From positions 227,980,961 through 228,044,960 of the forward strand of contig CP136066.1 in assembly GCA_032622095.1 (NCBI GenBank): a stretch of 64,000 bases of DNA, given 5' to 3'. Below, piece by piece: positions 10,676 through 21,777 of this stretch. Under the pieces are notes generated by a model. That model saw only the letters and a list, made by a program, of their open reading frames with translations, did not search any database and was not told the origin of the DNA. Made by a program: the position numbers and the translations under genes. How positions within the stretch are numbered: the stretch's first letter is position 1; each line of letters starts with the position of its first letter. This stretch comes from Siphonodentalium dalli. Its lineage: Eukaryota; Mollusca; Scaphopoda; Gadilida; Siphonodentaliidae.

Positions 10676-11600
10676 CATTGTGACAAGCCTGCAAATAGCG
10701 TGCCTGTCATTTGCAGAATGAGGTCCCCAGAGGGTGAATTTAGTGATGCTATCCCGCACAGCGGGCTAGCATCACCAAATTCACCATCTGGAGACCTCAT
10801 TCTGCTTAGGCCTCATCTTCTGGGAAGTATCTATAGTATCAAATTAACATTGTTTTTAGTTACATTTCCCTTCTAGGAAGTTTCTATATCCCCTAATTTG
10901 CAGAAGATAAAATTCATAATTGAGTTGCCCAATGGGTGAACATCACCAACTTCAACTGGGGAACTTCAATCTGATCCTAGGTCTGCCATAGCAGTTGATG
11001 GCCTTAGCAGAATGAGGTCCCCAGAGGGTGAATTGAGTGATGCTAGCCCGCTATGCGGGATAGTGTCACTAAATCAGCCCTGGGAATTAGCCTAGGCAAT
11101 ATGCAATGCCTAGGTAAAAGCAGAGGCAAAATCGGTTTGCCTAGGCAATTATATTTCCTAGGTAAAACAAGTTCATTGGGTTACTAATATTGATTTGTGT
11201 CTATCAGAAATAGAACCTCTTTAGCCAAAATGACTTCCTTAAATCACTCTTTACATATAATGTCCTACAATTGTTTCCATGGCACTGGGCCATTAAATAA
11301 CTACCCGGTATAAGGACACTTATTTTGGAGATGATTTGTGGAATTGTACATACCTGTATATGTTGAGCAGTTGCCTGGAAATAATGTTCCCCAAAATAAC
11401 TAAGCATTTCATGTTATTATTGAATCATATTGATATGAGATGGCAATATTGCTGCAAAATTGCCTAGGTCAAATCTGTTTTTGCCTAGGCCAATTTCTTT
11501 CACAAATTTTCCTTAATTCCCAGGGCTGCTAAATTCACCCTCTGGGGACCTCATTCTGCAAATGACAGGCACGCTATTTGTGTGCTGAGCCTGAAAGTAT
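10676..11600. mobile_element. MITE family B, long form, interrupted by a nested insertion
   Basis: Left terminal palindrome at about 10676-10805 (GAGGTCCCCAGAGGGTGAAT ... GCTATCCCGCACAGCGGGCT ...), a core of about 180 bp, then a right terminal palindrome from about 10983 that is split at 11074 and resumes at 11529. A collinear long copy lies at 25.54-26.10 kb. Both TIRs are themselves palindromic. Confidence 0.8.
11075..11528. mobile_element. nested 454-bp TIR element with 6-bp TSD
   Basis: Inserted inside the right palindrome of the surrounding family B element. TIR CAGCCCTGGGAATTA at 11075 is mirrored by TTAATTCCCAGGGCTG ending at 11528. The host sequence CTAAAT is duplicated (11069-11074 and 11529-11534). 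The interior contains several CCTAGGCAA-type words. Superfamily not assigned. A lone match to its TIR occurs near 62,132-62,146. Confidence 0.85.
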
Positions 11601-11616
11601 TCTTTTCCTCTTCCAC

Positions 11617-11618
11617 AG
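11617..11618 (+). promoter_or_regulatory. possible splice acceptor upstream of the glycosyltransferase exon
   Basis: A pyrimidine-rich run followed by CACAG (TTCTTTTCCTCTTCCACAG) ends at 11618, 70 nt before the glycosyltransferase start. A 5'-UTR intron would be usual for a single-coding-exon animal gene. Inference from the motif only. Confidence 0.35.
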
Positions 11619-11688
11619 TAACCTAATGACCACAGTAACCATAGTAACCTAATGACCACATAGCACAAGAAGATTGTAATGATTCAGC

Positions 11689-12639
11689 ATGATGTCGTAC
11701 AGATTTACATCTCGATATATCCCACAATTCAGGAGGTACAGATGTCTCTATTTTGTCATCATCCTGTTCGTGGTGATATCAATGATATATTACTCATGGA
11801 CAACTTCATCAGGTAGTACAAACAGCCGTCATCTTCACTTCCGATTGCTGGATAACACACCTCAGCATTATGTGATGGAGCCACATAAAACCAACGGTAT
11901 TCCGAGAATTATACATCAAACGTGGAAAACAGATGACGTTCCAACACGATGGAAGATGGCGCAGCAGACTTGGATAATGCAAACACACGCGTTCAGTGAA
12001 GCAGAGAGGAGGATATATAAATTTGAATTCAAATATATGTACTGGAATGATTCGTCTTTGGAGGCTTTTGTGAAAAAGAACTTTAACTGGTTTCTACCGA
12101 CTTATTTAAGGTATCCTTACGGAATTCAGAGAGCAGATGCGGCTAGATATCTTCTCCTTTACTTTTATGGTGGAATATATGTTGATCTTGATGTAGCATG
12201 CGCCTCAGGAGGAATCGTGAGGTTATTGGAATCATTGACGGATAATGAAGGTGTTGTATTATTTGAGACGATGCCGTATGGATTTACTAATGATGTCATA
12301 ATATCTCAGAAACGTCATCCATTTCTAAAGCATTTGATCGCGGGTTTAGCTGATGCCAGCAAAAGTTATGTCCTTCCTTATCTCACTGTCATGTTTACAA
12401 CAGGACCTAGTTATTTCTCAAAACGATATACATCATATCTAGATAAGAAACAAATTCTAACTCTTCCAATGGATTCTTATGAGAGAATTTATATCTATCA
12501 TGTTGGTGGTGGAAGCTGGCATTATCTGGACGCCAAGATAGTGTGGTGGTGCTTTGAGAATGTCCCTCCATTGTTTGTTGGTTTTCTTTGTTTTGTATTA
12601 TTATGCCTTGTTCTGAGATGTATTTTTAAATGGACATGA
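11689..12639 (+). CDS. GT32-type (Gly_transf_sug, DXD) glycosyltransferase, single exon
   Basis: The 316-aa protein is a likely Golgi type II membrane sugar transferase. Residues 19-37 form a signal anchor after a basic N-terminus. The family block IPRIIHQTWK lies at 71-80, RADAARYLLLYFYGG at 148-162, and the nucleotide-sugar/metal-binding DXD motif is D166-L-D168. HVGGGSWH (271-278) is the usual C-terminal block. A second hydrophobic segment lies at 295-313 with a basic end, as in fungal inositol-phosphoceramide mannosyltransferases and OCH1-like proteins. Length is normal for the family and no stops or frameshifts occur. The start uses the first of two adjacent Mets; an upstream ATG is out of frame. 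Sugar donor and acceptor cannot be told from sequence. It is the only clear host-type gene in the window. Confidence 0.92.
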   Translation: MMSYRFTSRYIPQFRRYRCLYFVIILFVVISMIYYSWTTSSGSTNSRHLHFRLLDNTPQHYVMEPHKTNGIPRIIHQTWKTDDVPTRWKMAQQTWIMQTHAFSEAERRIYKFEFKYMYWNDSSLEAFVKKNFNWFLPTYLRYPYGIQRADAARYLLLYFYGGIYVDLDVACASGGIVRLLESLTDNEGVVLFETMPYGFTNDVIISQKRHPFLKHLIAGLADASKSYVLPYLTVMFTTGPSYFSKRYTSYLDKKQILTLPMDSYERIYIYHVGGGSWHYLDAKIVWWCFENVPPLFVGFLCFVLLCLVLRCIFKWT

Positions 12640-13084
12640 TCTGATATGGCCAAGAAATCGAGCAATTCTCCAGACCACATGGGCTTTTAACACATTCTGC
12701 TACCCCTCTGCTTCGCTGCCCTATATATATATATACGCCCTGCTATAGTCAATATACTAAAGAAGACTTCTATTTTGTAGTGCTATGATATTAGCAGGGG
12801 TGTACATAGGCTTGTAGGGGCAGTGTAGTGGAGGGGCAGCAGAGGGCACTACAAGCCCCTGGGCTACAGACAAATTTTAACTGTCCCGAGCTTTTGTTAT
12901 GGAAATTTGGGGACTAGATTTCAATTTCAAATGAGACAATGTGGAGGTTTAGATTAGAGAAAATCAACATCACACATCAAGCATCAGAAGATTACAACAT
13001 TCCATATCTTTTCCAATGGTTTCTGAACTACAATCTGTCAATTGTTTGTATGAGTAGCAGTCGCATATACATGTAATACAGACT

Positions 13085-13243
13085 AAAATTTATATCTATC
13101 ATGTTGGTGGTGGAAGCTGGCATTATCTGGACGCCAAGATAGTCTGGTGGTGCTTTGAGAATGTCCCTCCATTGTTTGTTGGTTTTCTTTGTTTTGTGTT
13201 ATTATGCCTTGTTCTGAGATGTATATTTAAATGGACATGATCT
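13085..13243 (+). pseudogene. duplicated 3' end of the glycosyltransferase gene
   Basis: It repeats the last ~51 codons (residues about 266-316) and stop of the gene at 11689-12639, still in frame, with about three substitutions in 160 bp. No 5' part is present, so it cannot encode an enzyme. It belongs to a ~600-bp tandem duplication whose 3' flank (12640-12970) also recurs at 13506-13870. That flank is visibly more diverged than the coding part. Confidence 0.85.
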
Positions 13244-13505
13244 CAAGCCTTGAAATAGGGTGTCTGTCATTTGCAGAATGAGGTCCCCAGAGGGTGAATT
13301 TAGTGATGCTATCCCGCATAGCGGGCTACTGGGCTAGCATCACCAAATTCACCCTCTGGGAACCTCATTCTGCTTACACCTCAGCAGAATGAGGTTCACA
13401 GAGTGTGAATTTGGTGATGCTAGCCCGCTATGCGGGATAGCATCACTAAATTCACCCTCTGGGGACCTCATTCTGCAAATGACAGACACCCTATTTCAAA
13501 GCTTG
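13244..13505. mobile_element. MITE family B, short form, with 8-bp TSD
   Basis: 262 bp, termini CAAGCYTTGAAATAGGGTGT. It sits at the duplicated gene's stop and interrupts the duplicated flank: CATGATCT (13236-13243) and CATAATCT (13506-13513) flank it, an 8-bp TSD with one mismatch. The unduplicated copy at 12,632 onward gives the empty site. The 8-bp TSD suggests hAT-type mobilisation. Each TIR is a palindrome. Confidence 0.88.
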
Positions 13506-14010
13506 CATAATCTGATATGGCCAAGATATCGACAACGAGCGATGTCTACAGACCACAGGGGCTTTTAACACATTCTGCTATCCCTCTGCTTCGCTGTTCT
13601 TACATGCTGTCCGTATATACGCCCCTGCTATAGTCATAGTACAAAAGAAGACTTCTATTTTGTAATACTATGAATCTGATATTAGCAGGGGTGTACATAC
13701 ATGTAGGCTTGTGGGGACAGTGTAGTGGAGTGGCAGCAGAGGGCGTTACAGGCCCCTGTGCTATAGAAAATTTTTGACTGGAGCATTCGATGCAGAAATT
13801 TGGGGACTAGATTTCAATTTCAAATGAGACAATGTGGAGGTTTAGATTTGATAATATATCTGTATCAATAGACGATAATGTGATGGAGAATATGAACATC
13901 GCACTTCAAGCATCAACAGATTACAACATTCCATATCTGTTCCAGCAGTTACTGAACTATAATCTGTCAATTGTTTGCATGAGTAGCAGTCACTTATAAT
14001 ACAGACTGTA
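13506..14010. repeat. second copy of the glycosyltransferase 3' flank
   Basis: Collinear with 12,635-13,080 (words GATATGGCCAAGA and CTTTTAACACATTCTGCTA, then TACATAGGCTTGT-like text). Completes the tandem duplication that began at 13085. Confidence 0.8.
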
Positions 14011-14053
14011 AAATGTAACTATAGAAACACAGGTGAGAACTGTTTCAGTTTGG

Positions 14054-14140
14054 AGATAAACTAGTGCTCTGTTGTGTATTTATATAGGAGATAAACTAGT
14101 ACTCTGTTGTGTATTTATATAGGAGATAAACTAGTACTCT
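14054..14140. repeat. 35-bp tandem repeat x2.5-3
   Basis: Units beginning GGAGATAAACTAGTACTCTG, nearly identical. Confidence 0.85.
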
Positions 14141-14489
14141 GTTGTGTTGGATATTTGGGGAATCGAGCATGAAAAGAGTTTGTGAACGAGTCGGCTTGAT
14201 GGCGAATTTATAACTGATTTAGTGATTTTATTTCATGATCGAATCCCTGAATCTCCAACAAAACAGGGTGGTACATTTATCTCCATTGTAATTCATTGTA
14301 AGAAACTGCACATAAAGCACTTATTGTCCACATTACATGCTTTGAAGCAAATGGCTCACAATTTTCTTTTTCACCCTGAAGATATTACATAAGTGTTTTT
14401 GCTTGAAGTATGTTACCCTTTTAATGACCTTGAAAGTTATTCACAAAAATAACTGAATATGAATGAAATATAACATATATTTTGGAACT

Positions 14490-14640
14490 TCTGTCTGTGT
14501 GTATGTACGTATGTATGTTTGTATGTACATGTATGTATTTGTGTGTGTGTTATAGACTTGAAAACTGCTCAACCGATCCGACTCAAATTTGGTATGTAGC
14601 CTACTTTGATCCTATGTAGGCCTACTTTGATCCCGTGAAC
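14490..14640. repeat. GTAT/TGTG-rich low-complexity tract with invertebrate dispersed-repeat text
   Basis: A GTATGT-type run followed by text of the form ACTCAAATTTGGTATG, the kind of dispersed repeat also seen at 37.7-38.5 kb. No coding content. Confidence 0.4.
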
Positions 14641-14698
14641 AATATGGGCAGGTCCAATTTCATGTGCGACCGTGTCCCTGACCTTGACTTCGTGTCTT

Positions 14699-15066
14699 TC
14701 AAGGCCCATTTAATTTTCGAGTCACCGATTTATTTTTTTTGCTTTGATGCGGTTTTAATAACAATCGATGTTCCCCCTTTATGGCTCCCAGAATGCAACA
14801 TAATTCAAACTAAAAATGTATTTTCAACGGAAGGCAAATAACTATTTCTGAAGGTATAGAGGTATTTCATTATTTTCCATTGAAAATAATGAAACTTGAG
14901 CACAGAACACAAGTTGTTTCATCAACTTATTCAGTGTAATAAACTGAACAACATTACACCGAATAAGTTGATAATACAATATTTTGGAGCTTCCTCTTTC
15001 AAATGGTATATAACATGGAATATATTTTATATAAAATTATCTGGGGTTCGAAAATTAAGTGGGCCT
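14699..15066. mobile_element. MITE family F, copy 1
   Basis: Inverted termini AAGGCCCATTTAATTTTCGA (14699) and its complement ending near 15066. A related copy in the opposite orientation lies at 27,631-28,151 and a third left end at 54,104. Internal inverted words (ACTTATTCAGTGTAATAAAC and its partner) form a further hairpin. Open frames here are chance. Confidence 0.7.
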
Positions 15067-15430
15067 TTAAAAAGCCAATGATAATTTTATCAGATTAACA
15101 TCTCTGGAATTCCTATTCAGATTCCATTTCTCTATTAATGGGAGTCCCACATAACCATTGGTCATGTCGACTACCACACACTGCATCATTGCATGGGTTA
15201 GTGATGTAACAGCTTATTGCAAGACAGAATCCAGTATTTTTAAAAAGCCAATGATAATTTTATCAGATTAACATCTCTGGAATTCCTATTCAGATTTCAT
15301 TTCTCTATTAATGGGAGTCCCACATAACCATTGGTCATGTCGGCTACCACACACTGTATCATTGCATGGGTTAACCGTTAGTGATGTAACAGCTCATTAC
15401 AAGACAGAATCCAGTATCTTTAAAAAGCTG
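15067..15430. repeat. 172-180-bp direct tandem duplication
   Basis: Two units beginning TTAAAAAGCCAATGATAATT at about 15067 and 15239, highly similar. A truncated third start is seen at 15420. Confidence 0.85.
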
Positions 15431-15439
15431 ATGACAATT

Positions 15440-15622
15440 ACAGACACAGCATTGTGATTGGTTATATTACAGACACAGCATTGTGATTGGTTATATTACA
15501 GACACAGCATTGTGATTGGTTATATTACAGACACAGCATTGTGATTGGTTATATTTAAATAGTGAGGTTGTATGTCAATGACACAGCATTGTGATTGGTT
15601 ATATTTAAATAGTGAGGTTGAT
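15440..15622. repeat. 29-bp tandem repeat x4 plus a longer 2-unit extension
   Basis: Four units containing GACACAGCATTGTGATTGGT, then two longer units adding TTTAAATAGTGAGGTTG. Confidence 0.85.
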
Positions 15623-15628
15623 TAGTGT

Positions 15629-15835
15629 ATATAAATAGTGTGTCTGTCATTTGCAAAATGAGGTTTTCCCGGAGGGTGAATTTAGTGATGCTATCATGTA
15701 TAGCGGGCTAGCATCACCAAATTCACCCTCTGGTAACCTCATTCTGCTGAGGTGTAAGCAGAATGAGGTTCCCAGAGGGTGAATTTGGTGATGCTAGGCC
15801 GCTATGCGGGGTAGCATCACTAAATTCACCCAGTA
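15629..15835. mobile_element. MITE family B, truncated copy
   Basis: Carries both palindromes of the family, with GTCTGTCATTTGCAAAATGA at the left. The right terminus is missing after TCACTAAATTCACCC. Confidence 0.8.
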
Positions 15836-16126
15836 TACAATTTCCCAAAACGTGTCATATATCAACATTTTGTTCAATGCAATTTGGTATGGAGAGAATG
15901 TCAGTCGGCTCGTTGAATATTTGCTATGCCGCCAAATATTCCAGGTGTTGACAAATAACATTTAAAAGATTTATATCTGATAACTCTGAGCTTTGACGGG
16001 TGGGTTCTTCGACTCAAATAAATTATTTTTTTACCGCGAAACCAAAGAAATAGTATTTTAGGAGCGTTAATTCAGATTGTGCATCTTTAAACTATTGCAA
16101 TTTTATTCTTTAATCTTAATCTTTAA

Positions 16127-16525
16127 TAACCCATAGAGAGCCCCACATAGACTGGATCAGATGACACTCTGTAGTGCATCCTTCCATCTGTGTGAGGCTC
16201 CCTGTGGGTTAAACATTAAACTTTATCAGTGAGGTTTGAGATGGATGTCTTAGATTACTGACCAAGTCTGAATTTAGTGTGTATAACCCGTAGAGAGCCC
16301 CACACAGACTGGGGCAGACTGCACTCTGTAGTGCATGCTTCCATCTGTGTGAGGCTCTCTGTGGGTTAAACATTAAACTTTATCAGTGAGGTTTGAGATG
16401 GATGTCTTACATCACTGACCAAGTCTGAGTTTAGTGTGTATAACCCGTAGAGAGCCCCACATATACTGGAGCAGACAACACTCTGTAGTGCATGCTTCCA
16501 TCTGTGTGAGGCTCCCTGTGGGTTA
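16127..16525. repeat. foldback family E in a 157-bp tandem trimer
   Basis: An 85-bp hairpin (TAACCCGTAGAGAGCCCCAC ... GTGAGGCTCCCTGTGGGTTA) recurs at 16127-16211, 16284-16368 and 16441-16525. About 72 bp of shared spacer lies between copies, so the hairpin amplified together with its flank. Solo copies lie at 16769-16851 (inverted) and 55959-56042. Confidence 0.85.
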
Positions 16526-16588
16526 AACATTAAACTTTATCAGTGAGGTTTGAAATGGATGTCGTACACATTTCTAACCAAGTCTGAG

Positions 16589-16690
16589 TTCAGTGCCTGT
16601 CATTTGCAGAATGAGGTCCCCAGAGGGTGAATTTACTGACGCTATTCTGCATGGCAGGCTAGCATCACTGGGAACCTCATTCTGCTTTGG
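16589..16690. mobile_element. MITE family B, single half-element
   Basis: Only one terminal palindrome (TGCCTGTCATTTGCAGAATG through CATTCTGC) is present, with a deletion inside its right arm. Confidence 0.75.
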
Positions 16691-16768
16691 CCTCAACTTG
16701 TCGGTCAGTGGGTAAGTAGTGGTCAGTCCGATGCTTATTGTGGCCATTTCAAATGACAGTGGTTATTT

Positions 16769-16851
16769 TAACCCGCAGGGAGCCTCACACAGTTGGAAGC
16801 ATGCACTGCAGAGTGTCGTCTACTCCTGTCTGTGTGGGGCTCTATAAAGGG
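16769..16851. repeat. foldback family E, solo inverted copy
   Basis: TAACCCGCAGGGAGCCTCAC ... GTGTGGGGCTCTATAAAGGG, in the opposite orientation to the trimer 250 bp upstream. Confidence 0.75.
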
Positions 16852-16913
16852 TGGCCATGGTTATTTTAGTTTCTTGTGTCCTTATTATACCAATAGTAAG
16901 TTATGGTGAGGTA

Positions 16914-17118
16914 CAGTAATGCTCTAAGTAATCGACTCCTTAACCACAGCAGAAATATGGGTAAATTTTCAGGATTTAGTCGGAAATATTGCTTGTTGCC
17001 ATTCATCGGGGAGAGCTTTCCGTTGAATGGCAACAAGCCATATTTCCGACTAAATCCTGAAAAAAAGTTACCCATAATTCTGCTGTAGTTAAGGAGTCGA
17101 TTAATTAGAGCATTACTG
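16914..17118. mobile_element. MITE family A, copy 2
   Basis: CAGTAATGCTCTAAGTAATC termini flanked by TA (16912-16913 and 17119-17120). Full foldback with the central word GGGGAGAGCTTTCCG. The two strand-specific short frames across it are hairpin artefacts. Confidence 0.85.
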
Positions 17119-17208
17119 TACGTAGGATACTAGGAATCATCTTGTCTGTCTGTTGGGGCGTCTGTCCATAGATGCAACTTTGTCTGAGCTGTTATTCCTA
17201 CATACATA

Positions 17209-17420
17209 CAGTAATACCCTAAATAATCGACTCCTTAACCATAGCAGAATCATGGGTAATTTTTCAGGATTTAGTTGGAAATATGGCTTGTTACCATTCA
17301 TCGGAAAGCTCTCACTGAGATCTTTCCGGTGAATGGCAACAAGCTATATTCCAACTAAGTCCTGAAAAATTACCCATAATTCTGCTGTGGTTAAGGAGTC
17401 TATTATTTAGGGCATTACTG
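17209..17420. mobile_element. MITE family A, copy 3
   Basis: CAGTAATACCCTAAATAATC termini flanked by TA (17207-17208 and 17421-17422). Same foldback layout as copy 2. Confidence 0.85.
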
Positions 17421-17590
17421 TATTTCGGTTAAAATTTTTAAAACTTGGCACAGCTATTTAGTATTTAGTACCATGGGAACCTGTGATTATGAGGTTCCTT
17501 TTTGGACTTAAATTTTTTTGCAATTTGCACAATTTTGTCTAAGCTTTTTATTCCTACATTTTCCAGTCGATGTTTTAAAAACATGGCACA

Positions 17591-20500
17591 GAGGCTGACA
17601 CTAGCTACCATGGGTGGTATCCTTAGTCCCATTAAGAGAGGCTGACACTAGCTACCATGGGTGGTATCCTTAGTCCCATTGAGAGAGGCTGACACTAGCT
17701 ACCATGGGTGGTATCCTTAGTCCCATTGAGAGAGGCTGACACTAGCTACCACGGGTGGTATCCTTAGTCCCATTGAGAGAGGCTGACACTAGCTACCATG
17801 GGTGGTATCCTTAGTCCCATTGAGAGAGGCTGACACTAGCTACCATGGGTGGTATCCTTAGTCCCATTGAGAGAGGCTGACACTAGCTACCATGGGTGGT
17901 ATCCTTAGTCCCATTGAGAGAGGCTGACACTAGCTACCATGGGTGGTATCCTTAGTCCCATTGAGAGAGGCTGACACTAGCTACCATGGGTGGTATCCTT
18001 AGTCCCATTGAGAGAGGCTGACACTAGCTACCATGGGTGGTATCCTTAGTCCCATTGAGAGAGGCTGACACTAGCTATCATGGGTGGTATCCTTATAGTC
18101 CCATTGAGAGAGGCTGACACTAGCTACCACGGGTGGTATCCTTAGTCCCATTGAGAGAGGCTGACACTAGCTACCATGGGTGGTATCCTTAGTCCCATTG
18201 AGAGAGGCTGACACTAGCTACCATGGGTGGTATCCTTAGTCCCATTGAGAGAGGCTGACACTAGCTACCAAGGGTGGTATCCTTAGTCCCATTGAGAGAG
18301 GCTGACACTAGCTACCACGGGTGGTATCCTTAGTCCCATTGAGAGAGGCTGACACTAGCTACCATGGGTGGTATCCTTAGTCCCATTGAGAGAGGCTGAC
18401 ACTAGCTATCATGGGTGGTAACCTTAGTCCCATTGAGAGAGGCTGACACTAGCTACCATGGGTGGTATCCTTAGTCCCATTGAGAGAGGCTGACACTAGC
18501 TACCATGGGTGGTATCCTTAGTCCCATTGAGAGAGGCTGACACTAGCTATCATGGGTGGTATCCTTAGTCCCATTGAGAGAGGCTGACACTAGCTATCAT
18601 GGGTGGTATCCTTAGTCCCATTGAGAGAGGCTGACACTAGCTACCATGGGTGGTATCCTTAGTCCCATTGAGAGAGGCTGACACTAGCTACCATGGTGGT
18701 ATCCTTAGTCCCATTGAGAGAGGCTGACACTAGCTACCATGGTGGTATCCTTAGTCCCATTAAGAGAGGCTGACACTAGCTACCATGGATGGTATCCTTA
18801 GTCCCATTGAGAGAGGCTGTCACTAGCTATCATGGGTGGTATCCTTAGTCCCATTGAGAGAGGCTGACACTAGCTACCATGGGTGGTATCCTTAGTCCCA
18901 TTGAGAGAGGCTGACACTAGCTATCACGGGTGGTATCCTTAGTCCCATTGAGAGAGGCTGACACTAGCTACCATGGGTGGTATCCTTAGTCCCATTGAGA
19001 GAGGCTGACACTAGCTACCATGGGTGGTATCCTTAGTCCCATTGAGAGAGGCTGACACTAGCTACCATGGGTGGTATCCTTAGTCCCATTGAGAGAGGCT
19101 GTCACTAGCTATCACGGGTGGTATCCTTAGTCCCATTGAGAGAGGCTGACACTAGCTACCATGGGTGGTATCCTTAGTCCCATTGAGAGAGGCTGACACT
19201 AGCTATCACGGGTGGTATCCTTAGTCCCATTGAGAGAGGCTGACACTAGCTACCATGGGTGGTATCCTTAGTCCCATTGAGAGAGGCTGACACTAGCTAT
19301 CACGGGTGGTATCCTTAGTCCCATTGAGAGAGGCTGACACTAGCTACCATGGGTGGTATCCTTAGTCCCATTGAGAGAGGCTGACACTAGCTATCACGGG
19401 TGGTATCCTTAGTCCCATTGAGAGAGGCTGACACTAGCTACCATGGGTGGTATCCTTAGTCCCATTGAGAGAGGCTGACACTAGCTACCATGGGTGGTAT
19501 CCTTAGTCCCATTGAGAGAGGCTGACACTAGCTACCATGGGTGGTATCCTTAGTCCCATTGAGAGAGGCTGACACTAGCTATCATGGGTGGTATCCTTAG
19601 TCCCATTGAGAGAGGCTGACACTAGCTACCATGGGTGGTATCCTTAGTCCCATTGAGAGAGGCTGACACTAGCTACCATGGGTGGTATCCTTAGTCCCAT
19701 TGAGAGAGGCTGACACTAGCTACCATGGGTGGTATCCTTAGTCCCATTGAGAGAGGCTGACACTAGCTACCATGGGTGGTATCCTTAGTCCCATTGAGAG
19801 AGGCTGACACTAGCTACCATGGGTGGTATCCTTAGTCCCATTGAGAGAGGCTGACACTAGTATCATGGGTGGTATCCTTAGTCCCATTGAGAGAGGCTGA
19901 CACTAGCTACCATGGGTGGTATCCTTAGTCCCATTGAGAGAGGCTGACACTAGCTATCACGGGTGGTATCCTTAGTCCCATTGAGAGAGGCTGACACTAG
20001 CTATCATGGGTGGTATCCTTAGTCCCATTGAGAGAGGCTGACTCTAGCTACCATGGGTGGTATCCTTAGTCCCATTGAGAGAGGCTGACACTAGCTACCA
20101 TGCGTGGTATCCTTTGTCCCATTGAGAGAGGCTGACTCTAGCTACCATGGGTGGTATCCTTAGTCCCATTGAGAGAGGCTGACACTAGCTATCATGGGTG
20201 GTATCCTTAGTCCCATTGAGAGAGGCTGACACTAGCTACCATGGGTCGTATCCTTTGTCCCATTGAGAGAGGCTGACACTAGCTACCATGGGTGGTATCC
20301 TTAGTCCCATTGAGAGAGGCTGGCACTAGCTATCATGTGTGGTATCATTAGTCCCATTGAGAGAGGCTGACACTAGCTATCATGGGTGGTATCCTTAGTC
20401 CCATTGAGAGAGGCTGACACTAGCTATCATGGGTGGTATCCTTAGTCCCATTGAGAGAGGCTGGCACTAGCTATCATGTGTGGTATCCTTAGTCCCATTA

Positions 20501-21727
20501 AGAGAGGCTGACACTAGCTACCATGGGTGGTATCCTTAGTCCCATTAAGAGAGGCTGTCACTAGCTATCATGGGTGGTATCCTTAGTCCCATTAAGAGAG
20601 GCTGACACTAGCTACCATGGATGGTATCCTTAGTCCCATTGAGAGAGGCTGACACTAGCTACCATGGGTGGTATCCTTAGTCCCATTGAGAGAGGCTGAC
20701 ACTAGCTACCATGGATGGTATCCTTAGTCCCATTAAGAGAGGCTGTCACTAGCTACCATGGGTGGTATCCTTAGTCCCATTGAGAGAGGCTGACACCAGC
20801 TACCATGGGTGGTATCCTTAGTCCCATTGAGAGAGGCTGACACTAGCTACCATGAGTGGTATCCTTAGTCCCATTGAGAGAGGCTGACACTAGCTACCAT
20901 GGGTGGTATCCTTAGTCCCATTGAGACAGGCTGACACTAGCTATCATGGGTGGTATCCTTAGTCCCATTGAGAGAGGCTGACACTAGCTACCATGTGTGG
21001 TATCCTTAGTCCCATTGAGAGAGGCTGACACTAGCTATCATGGGTGGTATCCTTAGTCCCATTGAGAGAGGCTGACTCTAGCTACCATGGGTGGTATCCT
21101 TAGTCCCATTGAGACAGGCTGACACTAGCTATCATGGGTGGTATCCTTAGTCCCATTGAGAGAGGCTGACACTAGCTACCATGTGTGGTATCCTTAGTCC
21201 CATTGAGAGAGGCTGACACTAGCTATCATGGGTGGTATCCTTAGTCCCATTGAGAGAGGCTGACTCTAGCTACCATGGGTGGTATCCTTAGTCCCATTAA
21301 GAGAGGCTGACACTAGCTACCATGGGTGGTATCCTTAGTCCCATTGAGAGAGGCTGACACTAGCTACCATGGGTGGTATCCTTAGTCCCATTGAGAGAGG
21401 CTGACACTAGCTACCATGGGTGGTATCCTTAGTCCCATTGAGAGGCTGACACTAGCTACCATGGGTGGTATCCTTAGTCCCATTGAGACAGGCTGACACT
21501 AGCTATCATGGGTGGTATCCTTAGTCCCATTGAGAGAGGCTGACACTAGCTACCATGGGTGGTATCCTTAGTCCCATTGAGAGAGGCTGACACTAGCTAC
21601 CATGGGTGGTATCCTTAGTCCCATTGAGAGAGGCTGTCACTAGCTATCATGGGTGGTATCCTTAGTCCCATTGAGAGAGGCTGACACTAGCTATCATGGG
21701 TGGTATCCTTAGTCCCATTGAGAGAGC
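17591..21727. repeat. 47-bp minisatellite, about 88 units
   Basis: An uninterrupted array of a 47-bp unit starting GAGGCTGACACTAGCTACCA and ending CCTTAGTCCCATTGAGA. Variants alternate mainly at TACCATGGG / TATCATGGG / TATCACGGG. Local higher-order structure is visible: a 94-bp dimer between about 19,080 and 19,440, and a 188-bp tetramer (20,923-21,110) repeated at 21,111-21,300. The period is not a multiple of 3 and stops occur in all frames, so it is non-coding. Confidence 0.97.
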
Positions 21728-21777
21728 TCACCTCTAGTTCAATCTACATGTATGCTCATTGCATTAACCCTTTACCC

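Noticed and set aside
17591-21727. Possible CRISPR array
   Set aside because: Repeats are contiguous 47-bp units with no unique spacers, in eukaryotic sequence context.
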